From Acidobacteriota bacterium (GTDB taxonomy: Bacteria > Acidobacteriota > Thermoanaerobaculia > UBA5066 > Gp7-AA6), in the NCBI GenBank assembly GCA_020199905.1, contig JAIVJS010000017.1, positions 1-64,000 on the forward strand: a DNA stretch of 64,000 nucleotides, in the 5' to 3' direction. The translations under genes and the position numbers were made by a program. The notes beneath the pieces are model-generated. The model worked only from the letters and a program-made list of their open reading frames with translations, did not search any database and was not told the origin of the DNA. Positions 18,906-26,948 of the stretch are shown here, one piece after another. The first letter of the stretch is position 1; each line of letters opens with the position of its first letter.

Positions 18906-20057
18906 ATGGATGACGAGAGGCGGAGCGGAGCGCCCGACGATCCGATAGCGAGCGTCCTCGAGACGTTCCGCGAGGCGGTCGAGGCCGGCGTCTCGTCGCG
19001 GGGAGAATTCGAGCGGCTGAAGGGCCGGTTTCTCGGCCGCGAGAAGGGGCTCGTTCCCGCCCTGTTCTCCGGCGTGAAAGACATCCCGCCGGCGGAGCGC
19101 GGCGGATTCGGCGCGCGGGCGAACGCCGTCAAGCGCGAGATCGTGGAGGCGATCGGCCGCCTCTCCGACGACGTGGCACGCCGCGAGGCAATGTCCCGGG
19201 AGAGGGCCGCCGCTGTGGACGTCACCCTGCCCGGCCGCCGCCCCCGCACCGGCGCGCTGCATCCGCTAACCATCGTGCGGCGGCGCGTCGAGGAGATCTT
19301 TCTCAGGATGGGTTACTCGATCGCCGATGGACCGGAGATCGAGAACGACTTCCACAACTTCGAGGCGCTGAATTTCCCGCCGGAGCATCCGGCGCGCGAC
19401 ACGCAGGACACGTTCTTCCTTCAGATGCCGCCGGAGGCGGAAGCCGGCAGGCGGGAGGCGAACCCGGAGAGCGACCTCGAGGACAGGGCCCCGCGGTCGC
19501 CTCTCCTCCTGCGCACGCACACGTCTCCGGTGCAGATCCGGGAGATGCGGCAGCGCGGGGCGCCGCTGCGCATGATCATGCCCGGCCGCGTCTACCGGAA
19601 GGACGAGGTCGACGCCACGCACTCGCCCGTCTTTCACCAGGTCGAAGCGCTCGTCGTCGATAAGGGAATCTCGCTCGCGGACCTCAAGGGGACCGTCGAG
19701 ACGTTCCTGTCGGAGCTCTTCGGTGCCGGCACGAAGGCCCGGTTCATCCCGACCTTCTTCCCGTTCGTCGAGCCCGGAGCCGACGTTCACATGACCTGCA
19801 TTTTTTGCCGTGGCGCGGGGTGCCGGAAGTGCAAGGGCTCCGGCTGGATCGAGATCATGGGTGCCGGGTGCGTGCACCCGAACGTCCTCGTCCGCGCGGG
19901 GATCGATCCGGAAACGTACACGGGGTTCGCGTTTGGAGGCGGCATCGACCGCATCGCGCTGCTTCTCTACGGATTTCCCGACCTGCGCCTTCTCTTCGAA
20001 GGGGACGAGAGATTCCTCGGCCAGTACGCGGGGCGGCTGCTCGGGGACCCCGCGTGA
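18906..20057 (+). CDS. pheS: Phenylalanyl-tRNA synthetase alpha subunit
   Basis: A 383-residue PheS. An N-terminal coiled-coil region precedes the class II catalytic domain, with HPL, DGPEIENDFHNFEALN, THTSPVQIREM and the C-terminal motif 3 AFGGGIDRIALLLYG. The CIFCRGAGCRKCKGSG segment is typical of the bacterial alpha subunit. Its TGA overlaps the pheT GTG by four bases, so the two subunits are translationally coupled. Confidence 0.96.
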   Translation: MDDERRSGAPDDPIASVLETFREAVEAGVSSRGEFERLKGRFLGREKGLVPALFSGVKDIPPAERGGFGARANAVKREIVEAIGRLSDDVARREAMSRERAAAVDVTLPGRRPRTGALHPLTIVRRRVEEIFLRMGYSIADGPEIENDFHNFEALNFPPEHPARDTQDTFFLQMPPEAEAGRREANPESDLEDRAPRSPLLLRTHTSPVQIREMRQRGAPLRMIMPGRVYRKDEVDATHSPVFHQVEALVVDKGISLADLKGTVETFLSELFGAGTKARFIPTFFPFVEPGADVHMTCIFCRGAGCRKCKGSGWIEIMGAGCVHPNVLVRAGIDPETYTGFAFGGGIDRIALLLYGFPDLRLLFEGDERFLGQYAGRLLGDPA

Positions 20058-22141
20058 AGTTCTCGCTCGAATGGATCGGCGAGTTCCTGGGAGGCCTTCC
20101 GTCGGCCGATCGCGCCCGCGCGCTTCTCGATCAGGGCGGTCTTCCCGTCGAGTCGGTCGAGGAGACAGCGCGCGGCCCGGTGCTCGACGTCGAGATCACC
20201 CCGAACCGTCCCGACGCAATGAGCCATCTCGGTCTGGCGCGGGAGCTGTCGGCTTTGATGCCGACGCCGCTCGCTCCGCCGGGACCCGATTTCGCGATCC
20301 CCGCCGCGTCCGGCGACCCAATCGAGTCGCTCGCGTCGGTCGTCATCGCCGTGCCGCGTCTCTGCCGCCGGTTCGGAGCGCTCCTGCTGCGCGGCGTGGC
20401 GGACGCGCCCGCACCCGAGCGCGTGCGCGCGCGGCTGGCGGCCATCGGCAGCCATTCGATCAGCGCTCCGGTCGACGCGACGAACTACGCTCTCTGGGCG
20501 GTGGGGCAGCCACTCCACGCCTTCGACTTCGAGAAGCTTCGGGGCGGCGTGGTGGTCGTCCGCAGGGCGCGCCGCGGCGAGACGCTCGTCACACTGGATG
20601 GGGTCGAACGGCGGCTCGAGGCGTCCGACGTCGTGGTCGCCGACGCGGAACGCGCCGTGTCCCTCGCCGGGATCATGGGCGGTCTCGACACCGCCGTCAC
20701 GAAGGACACGCGTCACGTGCTGCTCGAGGCGGCGTGGTGGGACCCCGTCGCCATTCGCCGGACCGCGCGGCGGCTTGGCATGCATACGGACGCCTCGCAC
20801 CGGTTCGAGCGCGGCGCGGACATCGCGGCGATTCCGAATGCGTTGAACCTCGCGGCGAATCTGATCCTGGCCTCCGCGGGCGGCGCGCTCTGCCCGGGCC
20901 TGCTCGATGCGCGCGGTCTTCCCTTCAAGAACCGCCGCGCGGCCCTTCGGCTGTCCCGCCTCCGCCTCGTCGCGGGAGATCCATCCCTGACGCTGGAGGT
21001 CGCCGCGGACGTCCTCGCGCGCCTGGGATTCGAGCCGGAGGTGCGCGGACGGAGGATCTCCGTGCGGGTGCCCCTCCGCCGGCACGACGTGCGGATCGAG
21101 GACGATCTCGTCGAAGAGGTGCTGAGGGTCCACGGCTACGACCGCCTGCCGTCGCGCGTTCCGCCGTCTCTCGCGCCCGGCCGGCACCTCGAGCCGCGCC
21201 GGATCGTCGAGGACAGCCTGTCCGACGGCGCCGCCGCGGCGGGCCTCTACGAGACGGTCGGGTATCCCTTCGTGGATCGCGAGACGAGCGAGCGCGCCTA
21301 CGCCCCCTGGCTCGAGGCGGCCGGGATGGGGCGGTCGATCCGGGTCGCCAATCCCCTGGACGAGACGCGGCGAGAGCTCCGAACCACGCTTCTGCCCGGG
21401 CTTCTCGACGCGCTGTCTGCCAACGCGCGGCACGGACGCCCCGACGCCGCCCTCTTCGAGGTGGGCCGCGCGTTCGGGCGGGCCGACGGAGATCCGGAGA
21501 ACCCCCCATCGCTCGAGTCCCGGCGGTTCGCCTTCGCGCTCGCTGGCAACGTCCGCTCGCACTGGAGCGCCCCGGGGCCGACGCGCGCCTACGATTTCTT
21601 CGACGCCAAGGGCACCGTCGAAAAGGTCGTCGAGCCCTGGATCGCGGCGGAGGACCTCTGCTGGCGGCCCGCGGAGATGGAGGCCTTCGCCCGGGGCGCG
21701 GCCGCCTGGGTCGAGACGTCCGTCGGCGTGCTCGGGGTGGTCGGGCTCGTCTCGCGGTCGGAGCGCGAACGCCGGTCGCTGCCCGAGAACGTCTTCGCCG
21801 GCGAGCTCCTGATCGAGAGAATCCCGAGCCGGCCGCGGATGGCGCGATTCGCGCCCTACTCGACCTTCCCCTCGGTCGAGGTCGATTTGTCGTTTGCCCA
21901 TCCGCGCGCTCTGGCCTGGGAAGAGATCGCCGCCTTCGTGCGGGAGCGCGCCCTGACCGATCTGGAATCCGTCCGTGTCGCGGACCGGTACGAAGGGAAG
22001 AACGTGCCGGGCGATCAGACCAAGACGACGGTCCGGCTGACGTTCCGTTCGCCCGACCGGACCCTCACCTCGGACGTAGTGAACCGGGAGAAAGACGGCC
22101 TCGCGGCGGCCCTGCGGGACCGTTTTGGAGTCACCTTTTAA
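20054..22141 (+). CDS. pheT: Phenylalanyl-tRNA synthetase beta subunit, compact form
   Basis: A 695-residue PheT starting at a GTG that overlaps the pheS stop. The B1 start (KFSLEWIGEFLGG) runs straight into LDVEITPNRPDAMSHLG, so the tRNA-binding OB domain (B2, about 110 residues) is absent. The B3/B4 and B5 domains and a C-terminal anticodon-binding ferredoxin-like domain are present. The usual length is near 790. Either this lineage uses a short PheT or an in-frame deletion has occurred here. Confidence 0.93.
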   Translation: MKFSLEWIGEFLGGLPSADRARALLDQGGLPVESVEETARGPVLDVEITPNRPDAMSHLGLARELSALMPTPLAPPGPDFAIPAASGDPIESLASVVIAVPRLCRRFGALLLRGVADAPAPERVRARLAAIGSHSISAPVDATNYALWAVGQPLHAFDFEKLRGGVVVVRRARRGETLVTLDGVERRLEASDVVVADAERAVSLAGIMGGLDTAVTKDTRHVLLEAAWWDPVAIRRTARRLGMHTDASHRFERGADIAAIPNALNLAANLILASAGGALCPGLLDARGLPFKNRRAALRLSRLRLVAGDPSLTLEVAADVLARLGFEPEVRGRRISVRVPLRRHDVRIEDDLVEEVLRVHGYDRLPSRVPPSLAPGRHLEPRRIVEDSLSDGAAAAGLYETVGYPFVDRETSERAYAPWLEAAGMGRSIRVANPLDETRRELRTTLLPGLLDALSANARHGRPDAALFEVGRAFGRADGDPENPPSLESRRFAFALAGNVRSHWSAPGPTRAYDFFDAKGTVEKVVEPWIAAEDLCWRPAEMEAFARGAAAWVETSVGVLGVVGLVSRSERERRSLPENVFAGELLIERIPSRPRMARFAPYSTFPSVEVDLSFAHPRALAWEEIAAFVRERALTDLESVRVADRYEGKNVPGDQTKTTVRLTFRSPDRTLTSDVVNREKDGLAAALRDRFGVTF

Positions 22142-22167
22142 GCGGAACCCGCGGGAGGCGGGAGCTC

Positions 22168-22413
22168 ATGGACAATGCGAACACGAAAATCTTCGATGCC
22201 CTGGACCGCAAGATCGAAAAGCTGCTGGGGCGTCTCGAGACGCTCGCCGTCGAGAACGAGCGCATGAAAACCGAGCTCGCCGCGGCGCGCAAGGCGGAGA
22301 AGGACGCGGGCGACGCGCGCGGCGCGGCCGAGCGGCTCGAAAAGGACCAGCAGACCGTGCGGGAGCGGCTGGAAACGCTGATCCGGTCGCTCGAAGCGGC
22401 GGAGGAGAAGTAG
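22168..22413 (+). CDS. ZapB-like coiled-coil protein
   Basis: An 81-residue, almost wholly coiled-coil protein (DRKIEKLLGRLETLAVENERM), starting at the ATG 22168 behind GGAGGCGGGAG. It is preceded by pheT and followed by zapA. Small coiled-coil ORFs in this position resemble ZapB, the division-septum partner of ZapA. Assignment rests on the coiled coil and the neighbour, not on a strong motif. Confidence 0.7.
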   Translation: MDNANTKIFDALDRKIEKLLGRLETLAVENERMKTELAAARKAEKDAGDARGAAERLEKDQQTVRERLETLIRSLEAAEEK

Positions 22414-22540
22414 CTGTCAGCTCTCGGCTCTCAGCAGCTCGGCTGACAAGCGCGCCACGTCGGCAATCGTTCACTCGCGAGCGATTGCGGGGTTCCCTGG
22501 GGCTGATCGCTGACAGCGGACAGCTGATAGCTAACTGATT
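22413..22540. repeat. Inverted heptamer arrays between zapB-like gene and zapA
   Basis: The left arm (22413-22446) has CTGTCAG/CTCTCGG/CTCTCAG units. The right arm (22500-22540) has GCTGATC, GCTGACA, GCTGATA. A perfect internal stem GCAATCG/CGATTGC lies near 22463-22488. Confidence 0.7.
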
Positions 22541-22595
22541 GACTCCGCTGGAGGACAGAGACTAGACTGCAGGCCACGAAAGGAGTCTGCCTCCG

Positions 22596-22889
22596 TTGAA
22601 CAGAAGGGGCAGCGTGACGCAGGTAGAGATTTTCGGCCAGACGTACAACGTCCGGGCCGAGGGCGACAGCACGTACATTCATGACCTCGCCCGTTTCGTC
22701 GATTCCAGAATGAAGGAAGTGGCGGAGAAGACGGCAACCGTCGACACGACAAAAATTGCCATCCTGGCCGCCCTGAACATCTCGGATGATCTGCATCAGC
22801 GGGAGAGAACGCGGAAGGACACTCCGACCGACGCGGTCGCGCGGGCGGAGCGTCTCATAGAGAAACTGGACGCCGCTCTGGGCAGCTGA
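22596..22889 (+). CDS. zapA: Cell division protein ZapA
   Basis: A 97-residue ZapA, which crosslinks FtsZ protofilaments. The N-terminal VEIFGQTYNVR strand, DLARFVDSRMKEVA and the C-terminal helix are typical. The start is either TTG 22596 (AAGGAG ten bases upstream) or GTG 22614. ZapA often sits next to 6S RNA, and a 209-base gap follows. Confidence 0.88.
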   Translation: MNRRGSVTQVEIFGQTYNVRAEGDSTYIHDLARFVDSRMKEVAEKTATVDTTKIAILAALNISDDLHQRERTRKDTPTDAVARAERLIEKLDAALGS

Positions 22890-22892
22890 AGA

Positions 22893-23060
22893 CGAGGCGT
22901 CGGCGCCCCGGGGTTTTCTCCGGGGACACCAAACGTGACGAGCGGTCGCATCGGTAGTGGAAAACCCGAAATGAAACTTGAGGCGGGAAAGAGACTTCCG
23001 GACGCTTGGGGAATGTTTGGCGTCGTGCGTTCGACGTTCTAGCGGTTAGCGTGTAGCCGG
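22893..23060 (+). ncRNA. Candidate 6S RNA downstream of zapA
   Basis: The 209-base interval between zapA and rny has no open frame, no heptamer array and several local stems, including CCCCGG/CCGGGG at about 22906-22925 and CCAAAC/GTTTGG spanning about 22929-23020. 6S RNA lies directly after zapA in many bacteria. I could not draw the complete closing stem with its central bubble by eye, so this rests mainly on synteny. Confidence 0.3.
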
Positions 23061-23098
23061 CTCGACTTCGGCGCCCCGCGGGAGAAGGGGAGCCGACG

Positions 23099-24667
23099 AT
23101 GGAATCAACCTACGCGATCGCGATCGCGATCGGTCTCGCCCTGGCGGGCGCGATCGGCGGGGTCGCGTACGTCACCCTCAGGAAGAAGTTCGCGGTCAGC
23201 CAGGCGGCCGCGAAGCTCGAGGCCGAGCGGGTCCTCGCCGAGGCGAGCAAGACCGCCGAGGGCCGGCTGCGTGAGGCGTCGATAGAGGCCAAGGAGAACG
23301 TGCTGGCGGCCCGGGCCGAGTTCGAGAAGACGGTCGCCGTCCGGCGCGCCGAGATCCAGGCCCTCGAGAAGCGCGTGCTCCAGAAGGAAGAGAACCTCGA
23401 CCGGAAACTCGCCGCCCAGGAGCGTCGCGAAGAGGAGTACAACCGCAAGGAACGCGCGGTGGTCGACAGCCAGCGAAAGGTCGACGACGCGAAGGTCGAG
23501 GCCGACCGGCTCGTGGACGAGCAGAAGAAGCGCCTCGAGCAGATCTCCGGCCTGACCGCCGTCGACGCCCGCAACCAGCTCGTCCGGTCGATCGAAAACG
23601 AGGCCCGCGTCGAGGCGTCGGGCCTCATGCGGCGCATCGAGGAGGAGGCGATCGAGCAGTCCACCCAGAAGGCGCGCCATATCATCGGGATGGCGATTCA
23701 GCGGCTGGCCTCGGACACGGTCGTCGAGGCCACGGTGTCGGTCGTCGAGCTGCCTTCGGACGACCTGAAGGGCCGCATCATCGGCCGGGAGGGACGGAAC
23801 ATCCGGGCGCTCGAGGCGGCGACGGGCGTCGACCTCATCATCGACGACACCCCCGAGGCGATCGTCATCAGCGCCTTCGAGCCCCTGCGCCGCGAGGTCG
23901 CCCGCCTCGCGCTGGAGAAGCTGATCGTGGACGGGCGCATCCATCCCGCCCGCATCGAAGAGATCGTCGAAAAGGTCCGGTCCGAGCTGTGGGAAAAGAT
24001 CCGGCAGGAGGGCGAGGCCACCGCGCTCGAATTCGGAATTCCGGATCTCCACCCCGAGCTCATCAAGCTGCTCGGCCGCCTGAAGTACCGCACCTCGTAC
24101 GGTCAGAACGTCCTCCAGCACTCCAAGGAAGTCGCCTGGCTGGCGACGAACATGACCGCGGAGCTCGGCGGAAACGTCGAAGTCGCCAAGCGGGCGGGGC
24201 TCCTGCACGACATCGGCAAGGCGATCGACCGGGAGATGGACGGGACTCACCTGGAGCTCGGCCGCGAAGTCCTGAAGAAGTTCGGCGAGAGCAACGCCGT
24301 CATCCACGGAATGGAGTGCCACCACGGCGACTACGAGCCCCGTTCCCTGGAGGCCGTCCTGGTGAACGGCGCGGATGCGCTCTCCGCCGCCCGCCCGGGC
24401 GCTCGACGCGAGATCCTGGAGACCTACGTCAAGCGACTGGAGAAGCTGGAGCACATCGCGGACGGCTTCAAGGGAGTGCAGAAGGCGTTCGCGGTCCAGG
24501 CGGGCCGGGAGCTCCGGATCATCGTCGAGGCGACGCGTGTCACGGACGACGAGGCGCTGTGGCTCTCCCGCGACGTCGCGAAGAAGATCGAAGCCGAGCT
24601 TCAGTACCCCGGCCAGATCAAGGTCACCGTGATCCGCGAGACGCGGTCGGTGGAGTACGCCAGGTGA
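23099..24667 (+). CDS. rny: Ribonuclease Y
   Basis: A 522-residue RNase Y, the membrane-anchored endonuclease that starts mRNA decay. In order it has an N-terminal membrane helix, a long charged coiled coil (about 30-190), a KH domain (LKGRIIGREGRNIRALE) and an HD domain (HSKEVAWLA and LLHDIGKAID) with a C-terminal tail. The upstream leader can pair CGGCTC with GAGCCG around the Shine-Dalgarno, which may modulate its translation. It is followed by ymdB, a common neighbour. Confidence 0.96.
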   Translation: MESTYAIAIAIGLALAGAIGGVAYVTLRKKFAVSQAAAKLEAERVLAEASKTAEGRLREASIEAKENVLAARAEFEKTVAVRRAEIQALEKRVLQKEENLDRKLAAQERREEEYNRKERAVVDSQRKVDDAKVEADRLVDEQKKRLEQISGLTAVDARNQLVRSIENEARVEASGLMRRIEEEAIEQSTQKARHIIGMAIQRLASDTVVEATVSVVELPSDDLKGRIIGREGRNIRALEAATGVDLIIDDTPEAIVISAFEPLRREVARLALEKLIVDGRIHPARIEEIVEKVRSELWEKIRQEGEATALEFGIPDLHPELIKLLGRLKYRTSYGQNVLQHSKEVAWLATNMTAELGGNVEVAKRAGLLHDIGKAIDREMDGTHLELGREVLKKFGESNAVIHGMECHHGDYEPRSLEAVLVNGADALSAARPGARREILETYVKRLEKLEHIADGFKGVQKAFAVQAGRELRIIVEATRVTDDEALWLSRDVAKKIEAELQYPGQIKVTVIRETRSVEYAR

Positions 24668-24747
24668 ACGGGAAACGGGAAACGGGAAACGAAAAACGGA
24701 GTAGGGACCGGTCTCGTTCGTTTTTCATTTTTCATTTTACGTTTGAC
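24668..24747. repeat. Inverted heptamer arrays between rny and ymdB
   Basis: The left arm (24668-24699) has GGGAAAC three times, then GAAAAAC. The right arm (about 24713-24747) has GTTTTTC/ATTTTTC/ATTTTAC units. The arms begin two bases after the rny stop and end just before the ymdB start. Confidence 0.75.
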
Positions 24748-24752
24748 GCCCC

Positions 24753-25532
24753 GTGAACATTCTCTTCATCGGGGACGTGGTCGGGTCGCCGGGGCGGCGC
24801 GCTTTGAACGACGCGCTGACGGGCGTCGTTGATCGACACCGGATCGACTTCACGATCGTGAACATCGAGAACGCGGCGGGAGGGTTCGGCCTGACCGTCG
24901 AGCTGTTCGAGGATCTCTCGCGGATGCCCATCGACGTCTTTTCTTCCGGCAACCACATCTGGGACAAGCGGGAGATCTACGACACGCTGAACTCTTCGGA
25001 CCGGCTCCTGCGACCCGCCAACTATCCTCCCGGTAATCCGGGCCGCGGCGCGACGGTGCAGACGACCGCCTCCGGCGTGCCGGTCGGGGTCCTGAACCTG
25101 CAGGGACAGGTCTTCATGCCGGTCAATGCCGACTCGCCGTTTCGCGTGGCGGACGAGGAGATCGCGAAGATGGATGCGAAGGTGGTCTTCGTCGACTTTC
25201 ACGCGGAAGCGACGTCCGAGAAGATGGCGATCGGGTGGTACCTCGACGGGCGGGTGTCCGCCGTCGTCGGCACCCACACGCACGTCGCCACCGCGGACGA
25301 GACGATCCGCCCTGGCGGCACCGCGTATCTCTCCGACGTCGGAATGACCGGCGCCTACGAGGGCATCATCGGTTTCTCGAAGGACCGCATCATCGAGAAG
25401 TTCCTCTCGCAGACGCCGCGCTCGTTCGAGACCGCCAAAAAGGACATCCGCCTCTCGGGCGTCGTCGTCGGGGTGGACGAAGAGACCGGCAAGGCGACGT
25501 CGATCGAGAGGATTCAGGTCCGGGTCGACTGA
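24753..25532 (+). CDS. ymdB: YmdB-family metallophosphoesterase (TIGR00282)
   Basis: A 259-residue calcineurin-like phosphoesterase. The di-metal ligands are visible in NILFIGDVVGSPGR, VNIENAAGG, SSGNHIWDKRE, VDFHAEATSEKM and VVGTHTHVATAD. In Bacillus YmdB acts as a 2',3'-cyclic-nucleotide phosphodiesterase and influences biofilm formation. Its position after rny is conserved across phyla. Confidence 0.93.
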   Translation: MNILFIGDVVGSPGRRALNDALTGVVDRHRIDFTIVNIENAAGGFGLTVELFEDLSRMPIDVFSSGNHIWDKREIYDTLNSSDRLLRPANYPPGNPGRGATVQTTASGVPVGVLNLQGQVFMPVNADSPFRVADEEIAKMDAKVVFVDFHAEATSEKMAIGWYLDGRVSAVVGTHTHVATADETIRPGGTAYLSDVGMTGAYEGIIGFSKDRIIEKFLSQTPRSFETAKKDIRLSGVVVGVDEETGKATSIERIQVRVD

Positions 25533-25548
25533 GGACTCTCCGTCAGAC

Positions 25549-26400
25549 ATGCCTCGCCAGACCCTGACGGCGATCGTTCCGACGTTGAACGAGGAGATCA
25601 ACATCCGCGAGTGTCTCGAGACGCTCGGTTTCGCGGACGAGATCCTGGTCGTCGACTCCGGATCCACCGACCGGACGGTGACGATCGCCGCCGCCGCACC
25701 GCGCGTCCGGGTTCTCGCCCACGAGTACCTCGGCAACGGGCCCCAGTGCAACTGGGCGATGGACCAGGCGAGCCATCCGTGGGTTCTGATCATCGACGCG
25801 GACGAACGCGTGCCGGGGGAGCTCGCGCACGAGATCACCGGGCTTCTGAAGGCGGAGGGGGGCCCGGCGGCCGATCAGTACGTCCTGCGGCGCGACAACG
25901 TCTTTCTAGGGCGCGTGATCCGGCATTCGGGGTGGGGCTCGGACCGCCTGGTCCGGTTCGTCCGGCGCGGCACCGCGCGCTACCCGGAGCGCCGGGTCCA
26001 CGCCGACATGGAGGCCACGGGCCGCGCGCCCACCCTCGCGACCCCCCTCGTCCACTACACGTTTCGCTCGTTTTCCGCGTACCTCGAAAAGCTGCACCGC
26101 TACGCGGTCTGGGGCGCCGCCGATCTCTACCGTTCCGGCAGGTCGGCCGGGTTTCTGACGATCGCCTTCCGCTCGGGGTGGCGATTCCTCCGCACCTACG
26201 TCTTTCAGGGCGGATTTCTGGACGGCTCGCCGGGTCTCGTCCTGTGCGCCCTCCAGGCCTACGGGACGTTTCTGAAGTGGGCGCGCCTCTGGGAATGGCG
26301 GCGGTTCGAGAAGATGGGGTGGCCCGTCCAGCTGCCGGGCGTTTCGGGACCGGGAAACGGAAAAGGGGAAATGGGAAGCGAGGAGGCGACGTGGGGCTGA
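25549..26400 (+). CDS. Family 2 glycosyltransferase (WaaE/KdtX-like)
   Basis: A 283-residue GT-A enzyme. It has AIVPTLNEEINIRECLETL at the N-terminus, LVVDSGSTDRT for nucleotide binding and the IIDADERV metal motif. The C-terminal helical part has two hydrophobic stretches (GSPGLVLCALQAYGTFLKW). It resembles small LPS-core glucosyltransferases. The last 20 or so residues (GPGNGKGEMGSEE) are encoded by a GGGAAAC-type heptamer stretch at about 26347-26385, and the real protein may have ended before it. Confidence 0.88.
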   Translation: MPRQTLTAIVPTLNEEINIRECLETLGFADEILVVDSGSTDRTVTIAAAAPRVRVLAHEYLGNGPQCNWAMDQASHPWVLIIDADERVPGELAHEITGLLKAEGGPAADQYVLRRDNVFLGRVIRHSGWGSDRLVRFVRRGTARYPERRVHADMEATGRAPTLATPLVHYTFRSFSAYLEKLHRYAVWGAADLYRSGRSAGFLTIAFRSGWRFLRTYVFQGGFLDGSPGLVLCALQAYGTFLKWARLWEWRRFEKMGWPVQLPGVSGPGNGKGEMGSEEATWG

Positions 26401-26432
26401 TGGATCATTTCCGCCGGGTTATCATCCGCCGC

Positions 26433-26900
26433 ATGTTGAATTCCGGCGATCCCGCACCCGACTTCTCCGTTTCTGACCACACCGGCGCGACGAGGCGCCT
26501 GTCGGACTACCGCGGCCGCCACGTCGTTCTCTGGTTCTATCCCCGCGCGAATACCCCCGGTTGAACGCGGGAAGGGAGCGGGTTCCGCGACCTTTACGCA
26601 GATTTCGAGAAACAGAATGCCGAGATCCTGGGCGCCTCCTTCGACGACGTCGACGCCAACGCGCGCTTCGCGAAGAAGTACTCCTTTCCCTTCCCGCTCC
26701 TCTGCGACGTCAGGCGGGAGATGGGCCTCGCCTACGGAGCCTGCGCTTCCGCGGACGCCGGGAGCGCCAATCGGATCAGCTATCTCATCGGCCCGGACGG
26801 GAAGGTCAGGCAGGCGTACTCGACCGTCAGCCCGGCGACGCATCCGCAGGAGGTCCTGACCGCGCTCGAAGGAAGTGCCGTGTCGAGCATCAAACGTTGA
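26433..26900 (+). CDS. Peroxiredoxin with UGA (selenocysteine) at the peroxidatic position
   Basis: An AhpC/TSA-type peroxiredoxin. The frame runs from the ATG 26433 (alternative 26400, overlapping the previous stop) through GDPAPDFSVSDHTG and VLWFYPRANTPG to TGA at 26562-26564. It then continues uninterrupted for 111 residues (TREGSGFRDLYADFEKQ, ILGASFDDVDANARFAKKY, CDVRREMGLAYGA) to a TGA at 26898. The in-frame UGA falls exactly where the family has the catalytic cysteine of TPGCT, at residue 44. Downstream coding is intact and a hairpin follows the UGA at once. I read this as a selenoprotein of 155 residues. The resolving cysteine five residues later, found in many BCP enzymes, is Gly here. 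Confidence 0.85.
26562..26590 (+). promoter_or_regulatory. Sec UGA codon and candidate bacterial SECIS hairpin
   Basis: After UGA 26562-26564, bases 26566-26573 (CGCGG-g-AA) pair with 26583-26589 (TTCCGCG). This gives seven base pairs with one bulged G and a G-rich nine-base loop. An alternative small stem GCGG-GTT-CCGC (26578-26588) places a G-containing loop about 18 bases after the UGA. Bacterial SECIS elements lie immediately downstream of the UGA within the coding region, as here. Folding should be computed. Confidence 0.55.
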
Positions 26901-26948
26901 GCGCTGAGCGTTGAGCGTTGAGCATCAAGAGTTGAGAGTTTAGAGTTC
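26893..26948. repeat. GTTGAGC/GTTGAGA heptamer array between peroxiredoxin and GT4
   Basis: GTTGAGC, GCTGAGC, GTTGAGC, GTTGAGC and then GTTGAGA/GTTTAGA units run from the peroxiredoxin stop to the end of the convergent glycosyltransferase gene. The two sub-arrays use different 7-mers in the same orientation. Confidence 0.7.

Noticed and set aside
26562-26564. Nonsense mutation or programmed frameshift in the peroxiredoxin
   Set aside because: The frame is unchanged on both sides, the codon is exactly the catalytic cysteine, the downstream half is well conserved, and a hairpin follows. Selenocysteine explains all of this better, though read support should be checked.
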